Shown: positions 1 to 5,183 of the stretch, one piece after another | How positions within the stretch are numbered: position 1 is the stretch's first letter | How the letters are laid out: the number at the start of each line of letters is the position of its first letter | Origin: Clostridia bacterium | GTDB lineage: Bacteria > Bacillota_A > Clostridia > Oscillospirales > Butyricicoccaceae | Length of the DNA: 5,183 nt | Direction: 5' to 3' | Assembly (NCBI GenBank): GCA_017421885.1 | Contig: JAFOHJ010000105.1 | Coordinates: 1-5,183 of the forward strand | Notes under the pieces: model-generated | What the model was told of the DNA's origin: nothing | The model's database searches: none | Seen by the model: the letters and a program-made list of their open reading frames with translations, nothing else | Program-made: the position numbers and the translations under genes

Positions 1-714
1 GCCGCGGAACCATACATCCAGTTTGGTCGTGGCCATAGCGCCGCCACCACCGGTCACAAAGTCGGCGCCATCGGTATTTGCGCCGATATGGTTGCCGATA
101 ACAAAGTCTACATCATCGAGGTGACCCTTTTCAACGATGGATCTTGCACCTCTTACGCCTTCCTCGGCGGGCTGGAAGATCAGCTTGACTGTGCCGTGGA
201 GCTGATCCTTGATATTTGCCAGAACTTCGGCAACGCCGAGGCCGGTGCAGGCATGGCCATCGTGGCCGCAGGAGTGCATCATGCCGTCATTAATGCTGGC
301 AAAACCTTCGGCCATAGGATAGTGGTTATCCTCTTTGGATTCGATAACACCGAGTGCGTCGATATCGAAGCGGAGAGCAACTGTGGGGCCTTCGCCGCAT
401 TTGAGGATGCCGATGACACCGGTAAAACCGTCTTTTGTGAAGGGCAGGAACTCGGGGTCGCCACCCTGCTCGAGAGCGCGCTGATAGTTGGCATCGAGCA
501 CTTCCTGATCGGGCAGGCCCATGCGTGTGTCAGCATCGCAGACTTCCTTTCCGACCAGGACCTTGAAGCAGCCCATGTCGGTCAGCCTTCTTGCGATGAT
601 AGAGGAAGTTCTCATTTCCAGCCAGCCTGTTTCAGCATGCTTATGGAAGTCGCGACGCTGTGCGGCGATCTTGTCCTGAACGCCCGAGGCCAGTTCAGCA
701 ATTTTCTGATACAT
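1..714 (-). CDS. AbgA-like M20 family metallopeptidase (amidohydrolase), 3' part missing
   Basis: Only the first 238 residues lie in the window; the reading frame is open to base 1. E. coli AbgA has about 436 residues, so a little over half is present. It resembles AbgA, the subunit of p-aminobenzoyl-glutamate hydrolase that cleaves this folate breakdown product to p-aminobenzoate and glutamate in the cytoplasm. Visible landmarks are RRDFHKHAETGW (20-31), the AbgA-type segment GKEV...TRMGLPD (55-69), RFDIDAL (115-121), SCGHDGH (148-154), QPAEEG (181-186) and NHIG (208-211). By M20D family knowledge C149, H151, E185 and H209 should bind the two metals, and E184 is the catalytic base. The last metal-binding histidine would lie outside the window. 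The sequence ends as the inserted dimerisation domain begins. AAAGGAG at 722-728 precedes the ATG by 7 bases. The gene lies 33 bases behind the glycosyltransferase-pyruvyltransferase gene and is probably cotranscribed. The family is firm; the exact substrate is not, since related M20D enzymes hydrolyse N-acyl amino acids. No AbgB partner is visible. Confidence 0.9.
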   Translation of the reverse strand, partial: MYQKIAELASGVQDKIAAQRRDFHKHAETGWLEMRTSSIIARRLTDMGCFKVLVGKEVCDADTRMGLPDQEVLDANYQRALEQGGDPEFLPFTKDGFTGVIGILKCGEGPTVALRFDIDALGVIESKEDNHYPMAEGFASINDGMMHSCGHDGHACTGLGVAEVLANIKDQLHGTVKLIFQPAEEGVRGARSIVEKGHLDDVDFVIGNHIGANTDGADFVTGGGGAMATTKLDVWFRG

Positions 715-747
715 GATAGTTCTCCTTTATTTTAATATTGTGATTTT

Positions 748-2949
748 TTACAGCAGTTCTTCAGCGGCCTGCTTGTTTAGGCTTTCAAGCTCACGGAGTC
801 TTCTCGCAATTCCTTCAAAAGCCTGAGGTTCGTCCATTGCTTTGTCGATCTGGCTGCACAGCCACTGCTCGCTGACATCTTCGAGCTTTGTGCAGCAGGG
901 ATTGCCCGAATATTCCATGAATCCGTCAACCTTTATGTCGTAGGAAATACCGACGAAGGGGATGCCAGCAGCGGCAGAGAAAACAAGGGCATGGAGGCGC
1001 ATTGCACACATGACCGATACATGCTTAAGCAGTGCGATCATGAGCTCGACATCTTCGATTCCGTCGAGGATATGATGAGGAGTATGAAGATTCATCGAAG
1101 CCTCCCTGCAGGGTTCGATATCTTTAGGCTGCTCAAAAGGAATGAAGAGTGCGGTCAGGCCATGGCGCTTGTAGGCATATTCGGCTGCCTTCGTGAAGGG
1201 AGTAAAGTCGTCGAGGCCTTTCCACGAGCGCAGAGCAAAGGCAATATATTTTCCGTTCGGATCGAGGCCGCGGCTGCGAAGAAGATCACATGCGCGTGAA
1301 TCGGAAGCAGGGGCAAGACAAAGGGTGGGGTCGGCCGTCATTCGGATATCGGGCCCCGTTGCCTTCATATCCTCCAGCTCGCGGAGGCTGCCGGGGTCAC
1401 GGAGTGTGATAATATGAGGATTCTTGTCAAGAACATGGCCGGCAAGCTTGCGGTTGATGTCCTTCTGAACATGGCCAATGCCGCATCCGTACATCAGCAC
1501 TTTACATCCCAATTTACGTGCGGCCCATATGGTGAAGAGATAGAAGTAAAGCGAACGGCTGGAGGTGACATCTTGAATAAGGCTGCCGCCGCCATTTATG
1601 AACAGCTTACGCTTTCTCATCTCGCGCATGAAAGAGAAAACATTAAAGGTATAGACTGCCTTTACCTTATGCAGCAGTTCGGTCTCCTTGGGCTTGCGTG
1701 TCATGACGGCAATGGGAGTCAGAGGGTCGATGGAACGCATTGTGTCGAGGATGGCCTTAAGGATGGCCTCGTCGCCTGCGTTGCCGCGGCCGTAAGCACC
1801 GCAGATAAGGATGCCGTCGCGGCCTTTTTTGCGCTTTTCCAGCTCAAGAATGTTATTGTAGATCTTCTGCTGGGTGTCGGCCATGCTTTCGAGAGAATAG
1901 CGCGACGATGCCTTGGCATGGAGGCGCTCGGCAAAAAGGGCGCGTTTTTCAGGATTCTGAGCCAGATCGATGATATAGGAAGCGAAGGTTTCATAATCGC
2001 CGGAGTTGAAGATATATCCGTCCTCGCCACTGTCGATAAGGTCGCGCATACCGCCAACATCACTTGTGATGACTGCGCAGCCCTCGCGGATACCCTCGAG
2101 GATCGAGTAGGGGAAGGATTCGGAGATAGAACAGAGAACGTCGATGTCGCAGACCGAGAAAAAGGTCCTTACATCCTTGATCCAGCCCATGAAAGCAACG
2201 CTGTTGTCGATGCCCAGTTCACGTGAAAGGGCGATGAGCTTGTCCATCTCCTCACCGTCGCCGCCGATGATCAGCTTGAGGTTGGGAACCGTCTTTTTGG
2301 CAATGGCAAAGGCCCTGAGAAGAGTCGAGATATCTTTGACGGGATTGAGTCGTGCCGGGATGCCCAGAATGATGTCGCCCTCGTTATAATCAAGGCCGAC
2401 TTCAGCAAGATAGGCTTTGCGATCAGCTTTTTCGATGGGAGCGCTGAAGTCGAGGCCGTTATAGATGGTCATCAACTTCAGTGACGAAAAGCCTCGCTCG
2501 ACCAGCATACGGCGGAAGTTCTCGGATACTGTCGTGTAGTAGTCAAAAAACCTGAGGGCTGCCGAGTTGAGCCTGCCGAAGGTGTTGTGCTTGAGGGCGC
2601 TGTGCATATAATCCAGCTTATAGTCGCTGTGAACGGTTGTAACGATCGTAGAACCGGCAAAGATCTTGCACAGGACGCCGGCAAGGTTGGCCTTGGCACC
2701 GTGACAGTGGATGATATCGGGACGTTCTTTGCGGGCATATTTGATAAGCCTCAGATAGTCCATGGGTACATTTTTCGAGAAAAAGGTTTTGGTTCTAATG
2801 CCCATTGCGGCGGCATCATCGGGAAAATCGCCGTCGCGCAGGCTGACCAGGGTCAGGTCGCTTTTTTCTTTGAGGCGAGAGCACAGGGCAAGGATATGGG
2901 TTTTTGCGCCGCCCTTATCGCCGCCGCCTGCTATATGCATGAGTTTCAT
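748..2949 (-). CDS. Fused family 4 glycosyltransferase and CsaB-like polysaccharide pyruvyltransferase
   Basis: A single 733-residue chain carries two enzymes. Residues 1 to about 370 form a GT-B glycosyltransferase of family GT4: glycine-rich loop GGGDKGGAKTH (8-18), HCHGAKAN (81-88), TTVHSDY (104-110), the donor-binding R200 and K205 in PARLNPVKD, GGDGEE (229-234), and the EX7E pair E277/E285 in SESFPYSILEG. A charged linker (EKRKKGR, 371-377) leads to a pyruvyltransferase domain (378 to about 715) that begins as free-standing CsaB proteins do: GAYGRGNAGDEAIL (384-397), INGGGSLIQD (451-460), YGCGIG (487-492), ITLRDPGS (514-521), ADPTL (539-543) and MRLHALVFSAAAGIPFVGIS (650-669). CsaB adds a pyruvyl ketal from phosphoenolpyruvate to a secondary cell-wall polysaccharide, creating the ligand for SLH domains of S-layer proteins. 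No signal peptide or membrane helix is seen, so it should act on the cytoplasmic face. The start at 2949 is chosen over an in-frame ATG at 3030 because GGAG precedes it and the longer version would run through the promoter. The sugar donor and acceptor are unknown. Confidence 0.93.
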   Translation of the reverse strand: MKLMHIAGGGDKGGAKTHILALCSRLKEKSDLTLVSLRDGDFPDDAAAMGIRTKTFFSKNVPMDYLRLIKYARKERPDIIHCHGAKANLAGVLCKIFAGSTIVTTVHSDYKLDYMHSALKHNTFGRLNSAALRFFDYYTTVSENFRRMLVERGFSSLKLMTIYNGLDFSAPIEKADRKAYLAEVGLDYNEGDIILGIPARLNPVKDISTLLRAFAIAKKTVPNLKLIIGGDGEEMDKLIALSRELGIDNSVAFMGWIKDVRTFFSVCDIDVLCSISESFPYSILEGIREGCAVITSDVGGMRDLIDSGEDGYIFNSGDYETFASYIIDLAQNPEKRALFAERLHAKASSRYSLESMADTQQKIYNNILELEKRKKGRDGILICGAYGRGNAGDEAILKAILDTMRSIDPLTPIAVMTRKPKETELLHKVKAVYTFNVFSFMREMRKRKLFINGGGSLIQDVTSSRSLYFYLFTIWAARKLGCKVLMYGCGIGHVQKDINRKLAGHVLDKNPHIITLRDPGSLRELEDMKATGPDIRMTADPTLCLAPASDSRACDLLRSRGLDPNGKYIAFALRSWKGLDDFTPFTKAAEYAYKRHGLTALFIPFEQPKDIEPCREASMNLHTPHHILDGIEDVELMIALLKHVSVMCAMRLHALVFSAAAGIPFVGISYDIKVDGFMEYSGNPCCTKLEDVSEQWLCSQIDKAMDEPQAFEGIARRLRELESLNKQAAEELL

Positions 2950-2957
2950 AGGTGTAT

Positions 2958-2961
2958 CTCC
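2958..2961 (-). promoter_or_regulatory. Ribosome binding site that sets the start of the fusion gene
   Basis: On the minus strand GGAG (in TGGAGAT) stands 8 bases before the ATG at 2949. The in-frame ATG 27 codons further upstream has no comparable site and lies at the -35 box of the promoter. This fixes the start at the methionine beginning MKLMHIAGGG, which is also where glycosyltransferases of this family usually begin. Confidence 0.75.
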
Positions 2962-2969
2962 ATTTCGAC

Positions 2970-2986
2970 GCGGCTCAAATGGCCGC
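2970..2986 (-). other. Small GC-rich hairpin in the leader of the fusion gene
   Basis: GCGGC (2970-2974) and GCCGC (2982-2986) can pair across a 7-base loop. If transcription starts near 2995, this stem lies in the short leader mRNA, 8 bases upstream of the GGAG site, where it could affect ribosome access. Five base pairs is short enough to be chance, and no T-tract follows, so it is not a terminator. Confidence 0.25.
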
Positions 2987-3001
2987 ACTAATACAATTAT
3001 A

Positions 3002-3030
3002 ATTATACCCTTCGGCCGCCTGAGGGTCAA
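3002..3030 (-). promoter_or_regulatory. Sigma-A type promoter for the fusion gene and probably the M20 peptidase gene
   Basis: On the minus strand TTGACC (3025-3030) and a perfect TATAAT (3002-3007) are separated by exactly 17 bases. The -35 box matches five of six consensus bases. AT-rich sequence lies directly upstream of it (3031-3050) and could act as an UP-like element. Transcription would begin near 2994-2996, giving a leader of about 45 bases to the ATG at 2949. A second TATAAT overlaps just downstream (2996-3001) but has a poorer spacing. This is the strongest promoter-like sequence seen in the window. Confidence 0.82.
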
Positions 3031-3042
3031 TAAAAACAGCTC

Positions 3043-3071
3043 TTTTAATAGGAATTGAAGTGTGGTAGTAT
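3043..3071 (+). promoter_or_regulatory. Possible extended -10 promoter for the metallophosphoesterase gene
   Basis: TGG followed by TAGTAT (TG at 3063-3064, hexamer 3066-3071) resembles an extended -10 element. The best upstream partner is weak: TTTTAA at 3043-3048 with a 17-base spacer. Overlapping alternatives such as TATAGT (3069-3074) exist, so the exact hexamer is uncertain. Transcription would start near 3078, about 38 bases ahead of the ATG at 3116. A promoter is expected here because the gene upstream is divergent. Confidence 0.4.
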
Positions 3072-3103
3072 AGTATCAGACCAAAATGTTTTTTTATTCG
3101 AAC

Positions 3104-3108
3104 GGAGG
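3104..3108 (+). promoter_or_regulatory. Ribosome binding site that sets the start of the metallophosphoesterase
   Basis: GGAGG stands 7 bases before the ATG at 3116. An in-frame ATG at 3086 would add ten residues but has no purine-rich site before it, lies only a few bases past the likely transcription start, and would place this GGAGG inside the coding region. Confidence 0.8.
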
Positions 3109-3115
3109 AATAATC

Positions 3116-3910
3116 ATGGGATACAGGATAGGTCATGTCAGCGATATGCATCTGAACACAGCAGGCAACGAAGCTATTTCCAAAATGATCGCTGAGGCGG
3201 GCGGTGATCCTCTCGGCAGCTTCAGGCTGGCGCTGGAGGAGCTTTCAAGAGAGAAACTTGATCTTCTGCTGATGACAGGCGACCTTTGTCATGAAGGTTC
3301 TGTGGAGGAATATAAGCTGCTTCGCTCTCTTTGCGACGAGTATCTGCCCGGAGTGCCGGTTTTTGCGACTCTCGGAAACCATGATATGAGAAAGGAATAC
3401 CGTGAGGGTTTTCTTGGCATCGAGAATGCGCCCGACACCCCTTACTGCGACACTATGATGTTTGGGGACATTCGCCTTATTGCTGTTGATTCGGCATGGG
3501 AAAAGCTGCTCTCGGGCAACATCGACGATGCTCAGTATGACTGGCTTGAGAAGGTCCTCGAAACACCTGCGCCGGGTGGGAATATTCTTATGACCCATCA
3601 CCCTTTCTGCCCCGAGCTGGAGAGCGGCGGAATGCCCATGAGTGACAGGCTCAGGAGCATTCTTAAGAGCCACAATTTCATCGCCCTCTTTAACGGCCAT
3701 GTCCACCGCAGCTGCACTGGTTTTGCAGCCGGTGTGCTGAGCATCACGGGTCAGTCGCTGGCATTTGATATCGAGGTTCATCAGAAAACAGCGGTATACA
3801 CCACACGCGGAGGCTATAATATGTGTATTATCGACGATGAAGGCCAGTTCTTCATCGACAGCCGTATAGTATCGCCTAAGGGTGCGATTTTCCAGAAAAA
3901 GAATATGTAA
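3116..3910 (+). CDS. Calcineurin-like metallophosphoesterase (CpdA-like)
   Basis: The 264-residue protein has the full set of metallophosphoesterase motifs in order: SDMH (9-12), GDLCHEG (55-61), GNHD (87-90), THHP (160-163) and GHVH (194-197). D10, H12, D56, N88, H161, H195 and H197 are therefore the likely ligands of a two-metal centre, with H89 as the probable catalytic histidine. Motif pattern and length match class III cyclic nucleotide phosphodiesterases (E. coli CpdA, 275 residues), but the same fold also hydrolyses phospholipid heads, nucleotides and other phosphodiesters, so the substrate is not settled. There is no signal peptide or membrane helix; a cytoplasmic enzyme is expected. 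The gene stands alone: its upstream neighbour is divergent, and the next unit converges on it across a shared terminator. All catalytic motifs are intact. Confidence 0.92.
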   Translation: MGYRIGHVSDMHLNTAGNEAISKMIAEAGGDPLGSFRLALEELSREKLDLLLMTGDLCHEGSVEEYKLLRSLCDEYLPGVPVFATLGNHDMRKEYREGFLGIENAPDTPYCDTMMFGDIRLIAVDSAWEKLLSGNIDDAQYDWLEKVLETPAPGGNILMTHHPFCPELESGGMPMSDRLRSILKSHNFIALFNGHVHRSCTGFAAGVLSITGQSLAFDIEVHQKTAVYTTRGGYNMCIIDDEGQFFIDSRIVSPKGAIFQKKNM

Positions 3911-3914
3911 ACAC

Positions 3915-3947
3915 AAAAATAACCACCCTCTGAGGGTGGTTATTTTT
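3915..3947. terminator. Bidirectional intrinsic terminator between convergent units
   Basis: Bases 3915-3929 and 3933-3947 form a perfect 15-bp stem with a three-base CTG loop. The core is ACCACCCT paired with AGGGTGGT, flanked by A/T pairs. On the plus strand the core is followed by TTATTTTTT (3940-3948), and on the minus strand by TTATTTTT (3915-3922), so either transcript ends in a U-tract. It starts 4 bases after the metallophosphoesterase stop and touches the last base of the small membrane protein's stop codon on the other side. Confidence 0.93.
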
Positions 3948-4111
3948 TATTTCTTCTTATAGCACGCAATTGCCATTGCCGCACAGCCCAGAGTGAGCAG
4001 GAATGAGGATGCAATTCCTTCGCCTGTATTCAATATATGATTTGCTGTCCCGGCTGCAAAACAGAGTGCAGCAAGTGTAAACATAATACAGAGTATAGTG
4101 TTTCTGCTCAT
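3947..4111 (-). CDS. Small two-helix membrane protein, function unknown
   Basis: This 54-residue reading frame begins MSRNTILCIM and ends CYKKK. I do not recognise a family. It has two hydrophobic stretches, about residues 5-22 and 33-50, joined by a short polar turn (NHILNTGEG). Basic residues at both ends (R3; K52-K54) predict a hairpin with both termini in the cytoplasm. Its ATG overlaps the stop of the preceding phosphoglycerate-mutase-like gene as ATGA (4108-4111), which suggests translational coupling; a weak GGTGGGA lies 6 bases upstream inside that gene. The stop codon abuts the terminator, so the frame exactly fills the space between gene and hairpin. These features support a real gene, although with 54 codons and no recognised homologue a chance frame is not fully excluded. 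Confidence 0.68.
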   Translation of the reverse strand: MSRNTILCIMFTLAALCFAAGTANHILNTGEGIASSFLLTLGCAAMAIACYKKK

Positions 4112-5183
4112 TTTATTCCCACCAGCAGATCCATAAGCTCACAGGCCTTGTCAATATAAAAGCCTGTTTTCCGGGCTTCGTTTTCGGTAAAACGAACCTC
4201 GCCGTTATTGCGTATATCGAAGCTGCGGACAAGGGCAAAGGGCACCGGTTCACCGGTGTGGGTCATTATCGAGAGGGGAGTGGGATGGTCGGGCATTACA
4301 AGGACCGACCAGTCTTCGCCGCATTCTCTGAGATACTTGAGGATGGGTGCTGCGACCTTTTCATCGATCTGTTCGATCGACCAGGCCTTTTCCTTTATCT
4401 CATAGTGATGGCCGCACTCGTCGGGGGCCTCGATGTGGATATAAATAAGGTCATATCCGTTTTTGAGGGCGTCTATTGCGGCACGACTCTTGGAGGCAAA
4501 ATCGGTGTGATAGGTTCCGGTGATGCCCGGAACTTTGATGACATCCATGCCGGCACAGATGCCGATGCCCTGAATGAGGTCGACTGCCGAGATGACTGCA
4601 GAGCGCTTTACGCCGAATCTTTCGGCAAAAGGTGTCAGCGAGGGCTTTCGGCCCTCTCCCCAGAACCAGGCGCAGTTGGCGGGGTTGAGTCCGCGCTCAA
4701 TGCGGCTCTTATTAATGGGATGGTCACGCAGCAGCTTGTATGAGCGCAGCATGAGGTCAAGCAGCAGATCGGAGTTCTGGCCTTTGGGCAGATAAACAGA
4801 GGTCCGCTGTCCCGAAATATCATGGGGAGGGGTCTGCTCACCGCCTGTAAGGGCACTTCTGAGCACAAGACAATGGCGATAGCTGGTGCCGGTGTGGAAC
4901 TCGACGCCTTCGCTGCCCAGATGCTCGCTAAGGTATTTTATAAGCACATCGGCTTCTTCGGTGGTGATCTCGCCGCCCGAATAGTCGTCCATCACGGTTT
5001 TGTCATCATCGGGAAGCCCGGGCAGGGTGACAAGATTGCAGCGGTAGGTCACATCGTTTGGAGCAAGATCGATGCCTATGCTTGCAGCTTCAAGGGGAGA
5101 ACGTCCCGTATGATAGATGGCGGGATCATAGCCGAACACCGAGAGATTGGCTGTGTCGCTGCCGGGAGCCATGCCTTCGGGAA
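4108..5183 (-). CDS. ApgM-family 2,3-bisphosphoglycerate-independent phosphoglycerate mutase or proposed homoserine kinase, N-terminus missing
   Basis: The frame is open to the right edge, and about 358 C-terminal residues are present of a usual length near 400. The in-frame ATG at 5172 is not the start: the codons before it read Pro-Glu-Gly, giving PEGMAPGSD, a conserved internal motif of the family. Counting from that methionine, landmarks are MAPGSDTANLSVFGYDP (1-17, with the likely active-site serine S5), TPPHDISG (114-121), WFWGEGRKP (169-177), HIEAPDECGHH (246-256), MPDHPTP (293-299) and THTGEPVPFAL (304-314). The Asp/His clusters fit the two-metal site of the alkaline phosphatase superfamily. 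The family interconverts 3- and 2-phosphoglycerate. A branch in anaerobes lacking ThrB has been proposed to act as homoserine kinase in threonine synthesis; the flanking genes that would help decide lie outside the window. The stop overlaps the start of a small membrane protein gene by 4 bases. Confidence 0.92.
   Translation of the reverse strand, partial: PEGMAPGSDTANLSVFGYDPAIYHTGRSPLEAASIGIDLAPNDVTYRCNLVTLPGLPDDDKTVMDDYSGGEITTEEADVLIKYLSEHLGSEGVEFHTGTSYRHCLVLRSALTGGEQTPPHDISGQRTSVYLPKGQNSDLLLDLMLRSYKLLRDHPINKSRIERGLNPANCAWFWGEGRKPSLTPFAERFGVKRSAVISAVDLIQGIGICAGMDVIKVPGITGTYHTDFASKSRAAIDALKNGYDLIYIHIEAPDECGHHYEIKEKAWSIEQIDEKVAAPILKYLRECGEDWSVLVMPDHPTPLSIMTHTGEPVPFALVRSFDIRNNGEVRFTENEARKTGFYIDKACELMDLLVGIK

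Noticed and set aside
88..735. Open plus-strand frame of 215 codons
   Set aside because: It lies antisense to the AbgA-like gene, whose minus-strand translation shows every M20 metal-site motif. The plus-strand product has no recognisable motif and no Shine-Dalgarno site.
715..747. Possible internal promoter ahead of the AbgA-like gene
   Set aside because: TAAAAT and CAATAT are present on the minus strand, but no reasonable -35 hexamer stands 16-18 bases upstream. The AT-richness is typical of a short intergenic gap with a ribosome binding site.
1414..2226. Open plus-strand frame of 270 codons
   Set aside because: It is a shadow of the glycosyltransferase-pyruvyltransferase gene. The opposite strand carries conserved motifs of both domains across this interval; the long antisense frame reflects codon bias.
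2950..3030. 27-codon N-terminal extension of the fusion gene
   Set aside because: The extension would code through the -35 and -10 boxes (giving a run of isoleucines at the TATAAT repeat), lacks a ribosome binding site, and family members start at the MKLMHIAGGG methionine.
3086..3115. Ten-codon N-terminal extension of the metallophosphoesterase
   Set aside because: No ribosome binding site precedes the ATG at 3086, whereas GGAGG is correctly spaced before the ATG at 3116.
3245..3916. Open minus-strand frame of 223 codons
   Set aside because: It is antisense to the metallophosphoesterase, which has all catalytic motifs and a strong ribosome binding site. The antisense frame begins inside the terminator hairpin and shows no family features.
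4243..4258. Tandem ACCGGT palindromes resembling a binding site
   Set aside because: They fall in the codons for the conserved THTGEPVP motif of the ApgM-like protein, so protein conservation explains them.
4258..4743. Open plus-strand frame of 161 codons
   Set aside because: It is antisense to the most conserved part of the ApgM-like gene, has no family features, and is best explained as a shadow.
1..5183. CRISPR array, insertion sequence, tRNA, riboswitch or defence system
   Set aside because: No spaced repeats, terminal inverted repeats, transposase motifs or tRNA cloverleaf were seen. The only non-coding stretch over 100 bases (2950-3115) is explained by two divergent promoters and is too short for most riboswitches.

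Overview
The window looks like an ordinary chromosomal stretch from an anaerobic Gram-positive bacterium, most likely a member of the Clostridia. This is an inference. It rests on purine-rich Shine-Dalgarno sites at suitable spacing, a sigma-A type promoter, a CsaB-type cell-wall pyruvyltransferase, an archaeal-type (ApgM-like) phosphoglycerate mutase of the kind common in such bacteria, and roughly even GC content. Nothing in the sequence fixes a genus.

The layout is three transcription units. (1) A leftward unit starts from a well-formed promoter at 3002-3030. It reads a 733-residue two-domain protein (N-terminal family 4 glycosyltransferase, C-terminal CsaB-like polysaccharide pyruvyltransferase; 748-2949). 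After a 33-base gap with no terminator it reads an AbgA-type M20 peptidase that runs off the left edge (1-714). (2) A rightward single gene, divergent from the first and sharing a 166-base intergenic region with it, encodes a calcineurin-like metallophosphoesterase (3116-3910). (3) A leftward unit enters from the right edge. It holds the C-terminal ~358 residues of an ApgM-family phosphoglycerate mutase / proposed homoserine kinase (4108-5183). A previously uncalled 54-residue two-helix membrane protein (3947-4111) is coupled to it by an ATGA overlap.

Units 2 and 3 converge on one perfect 15-bp hairpin (3915-3947), which fills the gap between their stop codons and has a T-tract on each strand, so it should terminate both transcripts.

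Functionally, the fusion protein points to pyruvylation of a cell-wall or capsular glycan, in known cases the ligand for SLH-domain S-layer proteins. The M20 enzyme points to hydrolysis of an aminoacyl or aminobenzoyl amide. The ApgM-like protein belongs either to glycolysis or to threonine synthesis. I see no mobile element, CRISPR array, tRNA, rRNA or defence system. The most notable items are the one-chain glycosyltransferase-pyruvyltransferase fusion and the small coupled membrane protein.
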